Assembly (NCBI RefSeq): GCF_004571065.1
Contig: NZ_SPQN01000008.1
Span: 1 to 64,000 of the forward strand
Length of the DNA stretch: 64,000 bases
Reading direction: 5' to 3'
Source of the DNA: Geodermatophilus sp. DF01-2
GTDB taxonomy: Bacteria > Actinomycetota > Actinomycetes > Mycobacteriales > Geodermatophilaceae
Below, piece after piece: positions 24,832-33,550 of this stretch (the stretch's first letter is position 1; every line of letters begins with the position of its first letter). A program made the translations under genes and the position numbers. Below the pieces are notes generated by a model that was not told the origin of the DNA, ran no database searches, and saw nothing but the letters and a program-made list of their open reading frames with translations.

Positions 24832-26844
24832 TCAGCCCGACAGGAGCTCCGGGAGGTCGCCGGAGTGCAGCACCACCAGCGTGCTCACCGCCCGGGTGAG
24901 GACGACGTAGAGCCGGTGCAGCCCGCGCGGCTCGGCGGCGACGATCGCGGCCGGGTCCACGACGACGACCGCGTCGAACTCCAGCCCCTTGACCAGCGAC
25001 GCCGGGACGACGGCCAGCTGCCCCGGATCGTCGTCCTCCCCGAGCACCGCCGCGGGCAGCCCGGCCGCGACCAGCGCCGCGGCCACCTCGGGCACGCCGT
25101 CGTCGGCGCAGACGACGCCGATCGACCCGGGGACGGCGGCCAGCTCGCCGACCACGTCGGTGAGCGGCCCGTCGGGCCGGATGCGCAGCGACCCGGCTCC
25201 GCGGCGCACCGCGGTGGCGGCCGGCAGGCCGGGGGCGATCGCCGGCAACAGCCGGTTGGCGTACTCCAGGACCTCGCCGGGCACCCGGTAGCCGCGGGTG
25301 AGCGGGCGGACGGCGGTGTCCGGTCGGCCCAGGCCGGCGAGGGTGCGGCTCCAGTCGGCCGCCGACCACGGGCTGGTGGCCTGGGCCAGATCGCCGAGCA
25401 CGGTGAGCGATCCGGCGGCCAGCCGGCGGGCCACGGCGCGGCACTGCATCGGGGAGAGGTCCTGGGCCTCGTCGACGACCACGTGCCCGTAGCCGGTGGT
25501 GCGCTCGAGCAGCCCGGCGACCTCGTCGACCAGCACGGCGTCGGCCTCGGTCCAGGGAACGTGACGGAGCGGTCCGTCCGGCCTGCGCAGCAGCGCCTGC
25601 TCGACGTCGTCCAGCACGCCGCGCGCCGCCCGCGCCAGAACGGCGGGGTCGGTGAGGAGGCCGTGCACGAGCGCCGCCGCGTCCCGGGCGGGCCAGACCG
25701 CGTCGCAGAACGCGCGCACCTCCGGGCTGCGGGCGGCGCGGCGAGTCTCGGCGTCGGTGGGGCTGCCGCCGGCGGCCTCGGCCTGCCGGCGGGCGTCCTC
25801 GGCCAGGAGCATCGCGAGCCGCTCGCGGCCGGCGGCGTGGTGCAGCACCTGCTGGTCCTCGCCGGCCCGGCCGCGGCGGCGCAGGTCGTCGACGTAGCGC
25901 TTCAGCCGCTCGACCGGCACGCGGCGCCGGCGGCCGGCCAGCGGCACCTGGACGTCGTCCGCCGGCTTGGCGATCGAGCCCCACAGGGCGCGGTGCAGCA
26001 CCTCGGCCATGCGGGCGTCACCCTTGAGGACGGCGACCTCCGGGGTGTCGGTGCCGCGCACCGGCACCCGGGCGGTCAGCTCGGCCACGGTGGTCTGCTC
26101 GACGTCGACCTCGCCGAGGGTGGGCAGCACCTGCTCGATGTAGCGCAGGAACGCCCGGTTCGGCCCGACGACGAGGACGCCGGTGCGGGCCAGCTGCCCC
26201 CCGTGCGTGTAGAGCAGGTAGGCCGCCCGGTGCAGGCCGACGGCGGTCTTGCCGGTGCCCGGAGCGCCCTGCACGCAGATCGACTCGGCCAGCGGCGCCC
26301 GCACGATCGCATCCTGCTCGGGCTGGATGGTGGCGACGATGTCGCGCATCGGACCGCCGCGGGGACGCTCGATCTCCTCCCGCAGCAGCCGGCCGTCGCC
26401 CTGCTCCCCGGCCCCGAGCAGCTCGTCCTCGTAGCTGGTGAGCTCGCCGCCGGCGAAGCCGAACCGGCGGCGGCGCACCAGGCCCTGCGGATCGGCGGCG
26501 CTGGCCCGGTAGAACGGCCGGCTCATCGGCGCCCGCCAGTCGATGACGACCGGCGTGCCGTCGGCGTCACGCACGTGCCGGCGGCCGATGTGGAAGGTCT
26601 CGGTGCCGGTGTCGGTGCGCCCGAAGAAGGGCGGGACGCCGGGGTCTGCGGCCAGGGCCCGCAGCCGCTCGGCGCGGGCCGCGCCCAGCCGTTCGGAGGC
26701 CCAGGCGTCGACACCGGCGTCGACGACCGCGGAGGCGGCCGCGCGCATGGCGGTCAGGCAGTCGGCCGCGCGCGCCAGGTGAGCGCGCTCGGCGGTGAGA
26801 ACGGGATCGGGGGCGGTGGTCGTCGCGCTCGGTGCGGAGGACAC
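24832..26844 (-). CDS. HelD/HelR-type RNA polymerase-associated ATPase (UvrD/Rep superfamily 1)
   Basis: 670 residues. Walker A is GAPGTGKTAVGLHR (193-200 for the core), Walker B is VVVDEAQDLSP, and later SF1 motifs include LTRGYRVPGEVLEYANRLL and HRLYVVLTRA. An N-terminal segment rich in Arg and Ala (about 15-65) corresponds to the coiled-coil arm, followed by FFGRTDTGTETFHIGRRHV and VIDWRAPMSRPFYRA, typical of HelD. HelD proteins rescue stalled RNA polymerase; the HelR group in Streptomyces and Mycobacterium abscessus also protects it from rifamycins. Which subgroup this belongs to was not tested. ATG at 26844. Confidence 0.87.
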   Translation of the reverse strand: MSSAPSATTTAPDPVLTAERAHLARAADCLTAMRAAASAVVDAGVDAWASERLGAARAERLRALAADPGVPPFFGRTDTGTETFHIGRRHVRDADGTPVVIDWRAPMSRPFYRASAADPQGLVRRRRFGFAGGELTSYEDELLGAGEQGDGRLLREEIERPRGGPMRDIVATIQPEQDAIVRAPLAESICVQGAPGTGKTAVGLHRAAYLLYTHGGQLARTGVLVVGPNRAFLRYIEQVLPTLGEVDVEQTTVAELTARVPVRGTDTPEVAVLKGDARMAEVLHRALWGSIAKPADDVQVPLAGRRRRVPVERLKRYVDDLRRRGRAGEDQQVLHHAAGRERLAMLLAEDARRQAEAAGGSPTDAETRRAARSPEVRAFCDAVWPARDAAALVHGLLTDPAVLARAARGVLDDVEQALLRRPDGPLRHVPWTEADAVLVDEVAGLLERTTGYGHVVVDEAQDLSPMQCRAVARRLAAGSLTVLGDLAQATSPWSAADWSRTLAGLGRPDTAVRPLTRGYRVPGEVLEYANRLLPAIAPGLPAATAVRRGAGSLRIRPDGPLTDVVGELAAVPGSIGVVCADDGVPEVAAALVAAGLPAAVLGEDDDPGQLAVVPASLVKGLEFDAVVVVDPAAIVAAEPRGLHRLYVVLTRAVSTLVVLHSGDLPELLSG

Positions 26845-26885
26845 GGTCGGAGGACGTTACGCCACAACACGGTCGTCCTACCGGA

Positions 26886-27077
26886 CGACGACCGCGGCCG
26901 GTCGCCGTCCCCCCACGCTGCTGAGCCCCACCCGGCCCTCCTCGGGAAGCCCTCCGGGCCCCCACTCGCCGAACCGACGACCGCGGCCGGTCGCCGTCCC
27001 CCCACGCTGCTGAGCCCCACCCGGCCCTCCTCGGGAAGCCCTCCGGGCCCCCACTCGCCGAACCGACGACCGCGGCC
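26886..27077. repeat. 89-bp tandem direct repeat, two copies plus 14 bp
   Basis: The unit starting CGACGACCGCGGCC occurs at 26886 and again, apparently base for base, at 26975; a third copy begins at 27064 but stops after 14 bp, just before the adh start. The unit contains a CCGGCCCTCCTCGGG stretch. It fills the gap between divergent helD and adh. A diverged relative lies at the 3' end of adh. Confidence 0.9.
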
Positions 27078-27089
27078 TTGGATGGGTCC

Positions 27090-28100
27090 ATGCCCGAGAC
27101 GATGCTCGCCGGACGGTTGGACGTGCGTACCCGCGACTTCGCGGTCAAGGAGGTGCCCAAGCCGACGCCAGGTCCGGGCGAGGTGCTGATCAAGGTGGCG
27201 GCGGCGGGCATCTGCCTGTCCGACGTGCACCTCATCGAGGGCCAGCTCTCGCCGCTGTTCCTCGCCGGTGCCGAGGTCACCCTCGGCCACGAGGTGGCCG
27301 GGACGGTCGCCGAACTGGGGGACGGCGTCACCGCGTGGACCGAGGGGCAGCGGGTGCTGCTGCAGGCCGGCGAGGAGAAGGACGGCTGGGTGCACACCCG
27401 CGGCGTCGACTACGACGGCGGCTGGGCGGAGTACGCGCTGGCCACGGCGGACACGCTGGTCGCCGTCCCCGACGGGATGCCGTTCGAGCAGGCCTGCATC
27501 GTGCCGGACGCGGTATCGACGCCGTGGGCGTCGATCGTGCGCACCGCCGGCGTGCGGGCCGGGCAGCCGGTCGGTGTGTGGGGCATCGGCGGCCTGGGCG
27601 CGCACGCGGTGCAGCTGCTGCGGTTGGCCGGTGCGGCGCCGATCGTCGCCGTCGACCCGGTCGAGACGGCCCGGGACCGGGCGCTGGCCTTCGGTGCCGA
27701 CCTGGCCCTCGACCCGGCCGACGACGTCGCCGCGCGGGTGCGCGAGCTGACCGGCGGCGCCGGCCTCGCCTACGCGTTCGACTTCGCCGGGGTCGCGCCG
27801 GTGCGCGAGCAGGCGGTGCGGACCCTGGAGCGCGACGGCGCGCTGGTCCTGGTCGGGCTGACCGACCAGCCACTGACGATCCGCAACGGCACCCAGTTCA
27901 GCTACTTCGGGCAGCGCATCCTCGGCCACTACGGCTCCGACCCCGAGCACGTGGGGGAGCTGGTGTCGCTGGTCCGGCACGGCCGGCTGGACCTGTCCCG
28001 CTCGGTCTCGGGCACCCTCCCGCTCAGCGAGGCCGCGCGCGGGGTGGAGATGCTCGCCCACAAGGAGGGGAATCCCATCCGGCTGGTGCTGACGCCATGA
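27090..28100 (+). CDS. Zinc-dependent alcohol dehydrogenase family protein
   Basis: 336 residues of the medium-chain dehydrogenase/reductase family. The catalytic-zinc signatures GICLSDVHLIEGQ and LGHEVAGTV are present, as is the NAD-binding GIGGLGAHAVQLLRL and the downstream Asp in VAVDPVETARDRALAFGADL. The loop with four cysteines for structural zinc is absent, as in some bacterial members. ATG at 27090; the TTG at 27078 in the same frame is less likely. It should oxidise an alcohol or reduce an aldehyde; the substrate is unknown. Related repeats flank it on both sides, so the gene may have moved or been duplicated as a cassette. Confidence 0.87.
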   Translation: MPETMLAGRLDVRTRDFAVKEVPKPTPGPGEVLIKVAAAGICLSDVHLIEGQLSPLFLAGAEVTLGHEVAGTVAELGDGVTAWTEGQRVLLQAGEEKDGWVHTRGVDYDGGWAEYALATADTLVAVPDGMPFEQACIVPDAVSTPWASIVRTAGVRAGQPVGVWGIGGLGAHAVQLLRLAGAAPIVAVDPVETARDRALAFGADLALDPADDVAARVRELTGGAGLAYAFDFAGVAPVREQAVRTLERDGALVLVGLTDQPLTIRNGTQFSYFGQRILGHYGSDPEHVGELVSLVRHGRLDLSRSVSGTLPLSEAARGVEMLAHKEGNPIRLVLTP

Positions 28101-28105
28101 CACCG

Positions 28106-28199
28106 TCCTTCTCCGGACGACGGCCGCGGCCACGCGCCGTCCCCGACCGGAGCTGAGTCCCCCGGCCCTCCTCGGCGAACCCAGCCGGGTCCCCGCTCG
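28106..28199. repeat. Diverged copy of the 89-bp repeat
   Basis: After the adh stop the sequence CGGACGACGGCCGCGGCC, CGCCGTCCCC, GAGCTGAGTCCCCCGGCC, CTCCTCGGC and CCCCGCTCGTC follows the same order as the 89-bp unit at 26886, with substitutions. It ends at the stop of the convergent acVLRF1 gene and may act as a terminator. Confidence 0.6.
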
Positions 28200-28823
28200 T
28201 CAGACCGACCGCTCACCGGGCTCCACGATGTGCACGTCGACCGCGCGGAACTGCTCCGGGGTGGCGAGCAGCACCGCCTTCGTCGGCTCCCCGACCTCGA
28301 GGGCCGACCCGCGGCGCAGCGCGGCGAGCGCGCGCAACCGCGGGTCGGCCAGGACGTCGTCCACCAGGCTGCGGTCTCCACCGGTGAACAGGGCCTCCAC
28401 CTCCCCTGCGTGCGGCAGCAGCACCCGGGCGGCGGTCTCGACGGCGGCGCCCACCACCGCGTCGGTCTGGTGGGCCCGCCGCCGGGCGAAGCGTTGCTGC
28501 GACCAGCCGCCGGCCGCCGTCCGCCCCTGGACCTGGCGCGCGTCGACCTTGGAGACCACCAGGTCGGCGCCGTCGAACACCCCGACCGCCCACCGACCGC
28601 GGCGGACCAGCAGGACGGCGGCGCGGTGCGGGATGCGGACCGCGGCGGTCAGCGAGGACAGCAGCGCCGGTCCCGGCCGCCAGTCGAACGGCGTCCGCAG
28701 GGTGACCTCGGTGGTGTCCGCACAGGTGACCCGCACGGCCCCGTCGAAGAGCTCGACGCGGTCGAAGGTGCCGTGCCGGGCGGCGACGCCGTCCAGCCAG
28801 CGGCCCAGCCGCTCGGGTGACAC
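28200..28823 (-). CDS. acVLRF1 family peptidyl-tRNA hydrolase
   Basis: 207 residues. The hallmark loop GGWSQQRFARRRAHQ corresponds to the GGQ-like release loop of the VLRF1/Vms1 clade, which cleaves tRNA from nascent chains on stalled ribosomes in eukaryotes; actinobacteria have their own group. Flanking strands read RGRWAVGVFDGADLVVSKV and ALFTGGDRSLVDDVL. GTG at 28823 (VSPERLGRWLDG) is preferred; the frame is open upstream but codes only a shadow of the next gene. The role in ribosome rescue is inferred from the family. It ends at the repeat after adh. Confidence 0.82.
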   Translation of the reverse strand: MSPERLGRWLDGVAARHGTFDRVELFDGAVRVTCADTTEVTLRTPFDWRPGPALLSSLTAAVRIPHRAAVLLVRRGRWAVGVFDGADLVVSKVDARQVQGRTAAGGWSQQRFARRRAHQTDAVVGAAVETAARVLLPHAGEVEALFTGGDRSLVDDVLADPRLRALAALRRGSALEVGEPTKAVLLATPEQFRAVDVHIVEPGERSV

Positions 28824-28864
28824 CCGGAGGCGTCGGCCACCCCCGGCGGCGGGACGGGGCCGGG

Positions 28865-29293
28865 TCAGGCCTGGCCGTCCCGGGTGGTGGGCAGCCCGGC
28901 CGCGGCCCAGGCCTGGTAGCCGCCGACGACGTCGGAGGCGCGGTGCAGACCCAGCGCCCGCAGCGAGTCGGCGGCGAGGCTGGAGGCGTAGCCCTCGTTG
29001 CAGAGAACGATCACCTCGACGTCGTGGCCGGTGGCCGCGGGTAGCCGAGCATCGCTGGCCGGGTCCAGGCGCCACTCCAGCACGTTGCGCTCGACGACCA
29101 GCGCGCCGGGCACCTCGCCGTCCGCCTCCCGCTGGGCGACCGGGCGGGTGTCGACGAGGAGCGCGCCGGCCGCCATCCGCGCCGCGGCCTCCGCCGGCTC
29201 CAGCCGGTCGATACGGCCCCGCGTCTCCTCGAGCACCTCGTCGATCGAGCGGGTGGCGGGCGACGTTCCCACGGGCTCCGCCCTGTCGGTCAT
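28865..29293 (-). CDS. Rhodanese-like domain protein
   Basis: 142 residues. A single rhodanese domain with the catalytic-loop Cys in VIVLCNEGYASSLAADSL, the RPVAQREADGEVPGALVVERNVLEWRLD stretch and the C-terminal VGGYQAWAAAGLP. It likely handles persulfide transfer or arsenate/phosphate-type loop chemistry. ATG at 29293 overlaps the stop of the MFS gene (ATGA), so the two are coupled. No signal peptide. The partner and sulfur acceptor are unknown. Confidence 0.85.
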   Translation of the reverse strand: MTDRAEPVGTSPATRSIDEVLEETRGRIDRLEPAEAAARMAAGALLVDTRPVAQREADGEVPGALVVERNVLEWRLDPASDARLPAATGHDVEVIVLCNEGYASSLAADSLRALGLHRASDVVGGYQAWAAAGLPTTRDGQA

Positions 29294-30504
29294 CGAGCCA
29301 TCGCCGGCTCGGCGGCGTGCTCGGCGGGCACGTGCAGCAGCCGCTGGCCCGCGGCGACGACCACCGTCGCGACCGCGGCGGCGAGGGTGGCCACGAGGAA
29401 GGCGGTGTTGGCCCCGCTCGTGTCGACCAGCTTCCCGGCCGCCGAGGAACCCACGGCCACCCCGAGGGCCAGGGCGGTGCCGATCCAGGTGAACGCCTCC
29501 GTGGTCGCCGACCGGGGGACGAGGACCTCGGCCAGCGTGAAGGAGCTGATCAGGGACGGCGAAACGGCGAGCCCGGCGATCACCACGAAGGGGATCATCA
29601 GCCAGACGTCCCGGACGAGGAAGAGCGGCAGGCTCAGCACGGTCAGCAACGCGAGGGCGACGACCAACCGGTGGCGCAGCGGGTGCCGCCAGTGCACGCT
29701 CCCCCAGCCGATCCCGCTGGCCATGGACCCGAGGGCCAGCGCGGCGATGAGGACGCCGGACAGCGGCATCGCGTCCGCCTCGTCGGCGAAGGCCACCAGG
29801 GCAATTTCCAGGGTGCCGAGGACGGCACCCACGGCGGCGCCGACGACGAACAGCACCCGCAGGCCGGGGTTGCGGATCGCCGACGGCCCGCTGCGGGAGG
29901 CGTGCCCGTGCGGCGGCGGCTCGGTGCGGCCCTGGGCGGCGAACAGCAGGCTGCCGACCGCGGCCAGGACGAAGGCGGTGACCACGCCGGAGGTGGCATG
30001 CCCGGTCGTGGAGAGGATGGTGACCAGCACCGGGCCGACGATGAAGACGAACTCGTCGACCACCGACTCCATCGCCAGCGCGGCCGGGAGCCGGTGGGTC
30101 CCGCGCAGCAGGTGGGTCCAGCGCACCCGGATCATCGAGGCGACCGGCGGGATGCACGCCCCGGCCAGCCCGGCCGAGACGAACAGGATCCAGCGCGGCC
30201 AGTCCTCCTTGACCGCGGGCAGGAAGACGCAGCCGGCAGCGATGAAGACCGCGAGCACCGGCAGCAGCGTGCGGCGCTGGCCGTGGGTGTCGGCCCAGCG
30301 GCCGATCAGCGGGCCCGAGACGGCGGTGGTCAGCGCGCCGGTCGCCGCAACCGCCCCACCCAGGCCGTAGGAGCCGGTCTCCGAGGCGATCAACAGCACC
30401 GAGCCGAGCCCGACCATCGACAGCGGCAGCCGCCCGACGAACGCGGCCAGGACCATCGGCAGTGCGTGCGGCGTGCGGAGCACATGCAGGTATGGGTTGG
30501 GCAC
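29290..30504 (-). CDS. MFS transporter
   Basis: 404 residues with about twelve hydrophobic segments. The first half has ALPMVLAAFVGRLPLSMVGLGSVLLIASETG and the loop GRWADTHGQRRTLL that fits the MFS loop 2-3 motif. A second half begins at LRVLFVVGAAVGAVLGTLEIALVAFADE. The subgroup with the opening PYLHVLRTPHALPMVLAAFVGRLP is frequent in actinobacteria and is of unknown substrate. GTG at 30504 (VPNPYLHVL) is the chosen start; a TTG upstream at 30552 is possible. It is coupled to the rhodanese gene. Confidence 0.82.
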   Translation of the reverse strand: MPNPYLHVLRTPHALPMVLAAFVGRLPLSMVGLGSVLLIASETGSYGLGGAVAATGALTTAVSGPLIGRWADTHGQRRTLLPVLAVFIAAGCVFLPAVKEDWPRWILFVSAGLAGACIPPVASMIRVRWTHLLRGTHRLPAALAMESVVDEFVFIVGPVLVTILSTTGHATSGVVTAFVLAAVGSLLFAAQGRTEPPPHGHASRSGPSAIRNPGLRVLFVVGAAVGAVLGTLEIALVAFADEADAMPLSGVLIAALALGSMASGIGWGSVHWRHPLRHRLVVALALLTVLSLPLFLVRDVWLMIPFVVIAGLAVSPSLISSFTLAEVLVPRSATTEAFTWIGTALALGVAVGSSAAGKLVDTSGANTAFLVATLAAAVATVVVAAGQRLLHVPAEHAAEPAMAR

Positions 30505-30599
30505 GTGGGGAGGACCTGTCGTCTCAGGTGAGGGGGAGCTCCGGTACGACAAGCCACGCTAACCGACGTCCGGAGCCGGGGCCCGGTGGCGTACGAGCC

Positions 30600-30818
30600 G
30601 CCGCACGGGCCCGGGGCACCGCCCCGAGTGTGCGAGGGGGGCCCGATGACCCCGTCCAGGGCCCCGCCCTGAGTTGCCGAAGGGCGGGGAGGACGGGGTC
30701 CTGCAGGGCGGCCTCCCTGCTCCCCGCCGCGAGCCTGCGAGTGTCGGGGAGCAGGGGAGCGGCCCCGTCCCGGGTCCCGCCCCGAGCCTGCGAGGCGCGG
30801 GGAGGACGGGGTCCTCTC
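30600..30818. repeat. Cluster of dispersed hairpin repeats downstream of pckG
   Basis: At least three hairpins in tandem between pckG and the MFS start. Copies about 30650-30702 and 30761-30815 end with GGAGGACGGGGTCCT and start with a complementary CCCCGTCC. Between them CCTGCTCCCCG pairs with CGGGGAGCAGG around the shared loop GCGAGCCTGCGAG (about 30715-30756). A fourth GC-rich part precedes them. The family recurs at many gene ends here and looks like terminator units. Confidence 0.75.
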
Positions 30819-32633
30819 TCAGGCGAGCCGGTGCTCCAGGATGGCCAGCTCGTCCCACATGGTGCTGGGAAGCTTGTCGCCGAACTTCTGGAACCACTCG
30901 GTGATCTGCGGGACCTCGGCGCGCCACTCGTCCTTGTCGACGGCGAGGGCCTTCTCCACCTGCTCGCGGGTCATGTCCAGGCCGGAGACGTCCAGCGAGT
31001 CCGGCGTCGGGACGTGGCCGACCGCGGTCTCCTCGGCGGCCGCGGTGCCCTCGAGCCGCTCGACGACCCACTTGAGGACCCGGCTGTTCTCCCCGAAGCC
31101 CGGCCACAGGAAGCCGCCGTCCTCGTCGCGGCGGAACCAGTTCACGTAGAAGATCCGCGGCAGCTTGGTGGCGTCGTGCATCTTGCCGGTCTCGACCCAG
31201 TGGCCGAAGTAGTCGCCGGCGTTGTAGCCGATGAACGGCAGCATCGCGAAGGGGTCGCGGCGGACGACGCCGACCGCGCCGGTGGCCGCGGCCGTCGTCT
31301 CCGAAGAGAGCGTGGCCCCCATGAAGACGCCGTGGTTCCAGTCCCGCGCTTCGGTGACCAGCGGGATCGTGGTCTTGCGGCGCCCGCCGAAGAGGATCGC
31401 CGAGATCGGCACGCCCTTCGGGTCCTCGTACTCCGGCGCCAGGATCGGGCACTGGGTGATCGGCGTGCAGAACCGGCTGTTCGGGTGACTGGAGGGCTCG
31501 TCGCTCTCCGGCGTCCAGTCCTGCTTCTTCCAGCTGGTGAGATGCGCTGGCGGCTCCTCGGTCATGCCCTCCCACCAGACGTCGCCGTCGTCGGTGAGCG
31601 CGACGTTGGTGAACACCGAGTTGCCCTTGTCGATGGTGCGCATCGCGTTGGGGTTGGTGTCCCAGCCGGTGCCCGGGGCGACGCCGAAGAGTCCGTACTC
31701 GGGGTTGAGCGCGTAGAGCCGACCGTCCTCGCCGAACCGCATCCAGGCGATGTCGTCACCGAGGGTCTCGACCTTCCAGCCCGGGATGGTCGGCTCGAGC
31801 ATCGCCAGGTTGGTCTTGCCGCAGGCCGACGGGAAGGCCGCGGCGACGTAGTAGGTCTTCTGCTGCGGGCTGGTCAGCTTGAGGATCAGCATGTGCTCGG
31901 CCAGCCAGCCCTCGTCGCGCGCCATGACCGAGGCGATGCGCAGCGAGTAGCACTTCTTGCCGAGCAGCGCGTTGCCGCCGTAACCCGAGCCGTAGGACCA
32001 GATCATGCGCTCCTCGGGGAAGTGCACGATGTACTTGGTGTCGCTGCAGGGCCAGGGCACGTCCTGCTGACCCGACTCCAGCGGGGCACCGAGGGAGTGC
32101 ATGGCGGGGACGAAGGGCCGGTCCTCCCCCATGGCCTCGAGGATGTGACCGCCGATGCGGGCCATGACCCGCATCGAGACGACGACGTACTCGGAGTCGG
32201 TGAGCTCGACGCCGAACATCGGGTTCTCGGCGTCGACCGGGCCCATGCAGAACGGGATGACGTACATCGTCCGGCCGCGCATGCACCCGCGGTACAGCTC
32301 GGTCATGACCGACTTCATCTCGGCCGGGTCCATCCAGTTGTTGGTGGGCCCGGCGTCGGCCTCGTCCTTCGAGCAGATGAAGGTGCGGTCCTCGACGCGC
32401 GCGACGTCGCTCGGGTCGGAGGCGCACCAGAAGGAGTTGGGCTTCTTGTCCAGGCGGGTGAAGGTGCCCGCGTCGACCAGCTGCTGGGTGAGGCGCTCCC
32501 ACTCCTCGTCGCTCCCGTCCACCCACACGACCCGGTCCGGGGTGGTCAGCTCGGCCATCTCCTGCACCCAGGCCAGCAGCCGGGCGTGGGTGGTCGGGGC
32601 GTTCTCGAGACCGGGGGTGGCCACGGAAGTCAC
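30819..32633 (-). CDS. pckG: Phosphoenolpyruvate carboxykinase (GTP)
   Basis: 604 residues, normal for GTP-type PEPCK. It interconverts oxaloacetate + GTP and PEP + GDP + CO2, the entry to gluconeogenesis. The P-loop with catalytic Cys reads [15 protein letters not shown]; other conserved parts are [64 protein letters not shown] and [17 protein letters not shown] at 32633 follows AGGATGGAGACGCC; an ATG at 32657 is a possible longer start. The 5' region contains inverted repeats. With acetoacetate and fatty-acyl enzymes nearby, growth on non-sugar carbon is well served. Confidence 0.95.
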   Translation of the reverse strand: MTSVATPGLENAPTTHARLLAWVQEMAELTTPDRVVWVDGSDEEWERLTQQLVDAGTFTRLDKKPNSFWCASDPSDVARVEDRTFICSKDEADAGPTNNWMDPAEMKSVMTELYRGCMRGRTMYVIPFCMGPVDAENPMFGVELTDSEYVVVSMRVMARIGGHILEAMGEDRPFVPAMHSLGAPLESGQQDVPWPCSDTKYIVHFPEERMIWSYGSGYGGNALLGKKCYSLRIASVMARDEGWLAEHMLILKLTSPQQKTYYVAAAFPSACGKTNLAMLEPTIPGWKVETLGDDIAWMRFGEDGRLYALNPEYGLFGVAPGTGWDTNPNAMRTIDKGNSVFTNVALTDDGDVWWEGMTEEPPAHLTSWKKQDWTPESDEPSSHPNSRFCTPITQCPILAPEYEDPKGVPISAILFGGRRKTTIPLVTEARDWNHGVFMGATLSSETTAAATGAVGVVRRDPFAMLPFIGYNAGDYFGHWVETGKMHDATKLPRIFYVNWFRRDEDGGFLWPGFGENSRVLKWVVERLEGTAAAEETAVGHVPTPDSLDVSGLDMTREQVEKALAVDKDEWRAEVPQITEWFQKFGDKLPSTMWDELAILEHRLA

Positions 32634-32778
32634 GGCGTCTCCATCCTCTGGGTACACCGGGCGGGGAGCCGCCGGCGCTGGTGCTCGTCCTGCTCAGCTG
32701 TGATCCGGACCGCCTGGCGCTCCGGGCGCCGGCGACGGGCCGGGGTTCCGGAGAGCCTACAAGCGCGGACGTCCACTG

Positions 32779-32811
32779 TAACCGTGAGAGACGTTACGTA
32801 TAAGACGTCTA
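32779..32811. promoter_or_regulatory. Candidate operator between pckG and a divergent gene
   Basis: A rare AT-richer stretch with two interleaved inverted repeats: GTAAC (32779-32783) with GTTAC (32794-32798), and AGACGT (32790-32795) with ACGTCT (32806-32811). Both have 10-bp spacers, and the palindrome AGACGTCT ends the second. The location 146-180 bp before pckG and 70 bp before 32881 fits an operator or a pair of promoters. The binding protein is unknown. Confidence 0.45.
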
Positions 32812-32880
32812 CCCGAGGTGCCGGAGGATGCCGCCGCGGTTCCGGGGTTCACGGGCGGTCCCCGCGGGAAGGGGGCACGG

Positions 32881-33141
32881 ATGACCGTCACCGACCCCGA
32901 CGTCCCGGACCCGCTGAACGACCCCCGCACGCTGCAGGCCGACCCCGGGGCCTACGGGCAGGGCGGAGACCTCGCCTCCACCGAGGACGACGCCATGGCC
33001 ACCGGCGAGGAGGAGCTGGCCACCGGCGAGGAGGAGCTGGCCACCGGCGGGGACGAGCTGACCGCCGGCCGGGACGCGGCCGACGACGCCGGTGACGGGG
33101 ACGTGACCGGCGGCGCGTGGTCCGAGGCCCCGCGCAGCTGA
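32881..33141 (+). CDS. Small acidic repeat-containing protein, unknown function
   Basis: 86 residues, acidic and low in hydrophobic residues, so likely disordered. Three near-identical heptads ATGEEEL/ATGEEEL/ATGGDEL lie at about residues 40-60, encoded by 21-bp tandem repeats at 32998-33060. ATG at 32881 follows GGGAAGGGGGCACGG. It resembles short unstructured proteins found next to stress genes in actinobacteria, but I do not recognise a family. Its neighbour at 33217 is another small protein on the same strand. Confidence 0.6.
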   Translation: MTVTDPDVPDPLNDPRTLQADPGAYGQGGDLASTEDDAMATGEEELATGEEELATGGDELTAGRDAADDAGDGDVTGGAWSEAPRS

Positions 33142-33216
33142 GGCGGATCGGGCCGTTTCGGCTGCGGCCGGCCGGGAACCCCTCGGGACCCGACAGTCGA
33201 CGCGAGGAGGACCGCT

Positions 33217-33459
33217 ATGGCCACCGGTGAGACCGGTTTCGAGGACGTCACCTACGACCTCATCTCGGTGCAGTACCACTCGCTCAAGGCCGGGCACGAC
33301 TACGGCCAATACGTCCGCGACGCGGAGAACGCCGGGCTGCAGGACGTCGCGGCCTTCTTCCGCGAGGTCATGGAGCAGGACTCCGCGCGGGCGCGGCGCT
33401 GCCACGAGTTCCTCCGGCAGCTGTCCGGGACCGAGCAGGGCGGCCCCGCGACGCAGTAG
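33217..33459 (+). CDS. Small helical protein, unknown function (ferritin-like helices)
   Basis: 80 residues. The core DVTYDLISVQYHSLKAGHDYGQYVRDAENAG, followed by LQDVAAFFREVMEQDSARARRCHEFL, is a two-helix pattern with His, Glu and Asp placed as in ferritin-like bundles. Related proteins of this size are common in actinobacteria without assigned roles. ATG at 33217 follows GCGAGGAGGACCGCT, a strong ribosome binding site. A hairpin of the dispersed family follows the stop. Metal binding is speculation. Confidence 0.75.
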   Translation: MATGETGFEDVTYDLISVQYHSLKAGHDYGQYVRDAENAGLQDVAAFFREVMEQDSARARRCHEFLRQLSGTEQGGPATQ

Positions 33460-33460
33460 C

Positions 33461-33523
33461 AGAAGGACCCCCTGCCCCCCGCCACTTGCAAGCTCGCGGC
33501 GGGACCCTGCAGGGGGCCCACTC
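33461..33523. terminator. Dispersed hairpin repeat after a small gene
   Basis: AGAAGGACCCCCTGCC pairs in part with the later CCTGCAGGGGGCC; the loop contains TTGCAAGCTCGC. It is a diverged member of the GGACCCC family, located just after the stop at 33459, and fits termination. Confidence 0.55.
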
Positions 33524-33550
33524 AGGGCCGTCACCGGGCACGATGACGCC

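Noticed and set aside
26886-27077. CRISPR array
   Set aside because: The unit is a plain 89-bp tandem repeat without spacers and no cas genes are near.
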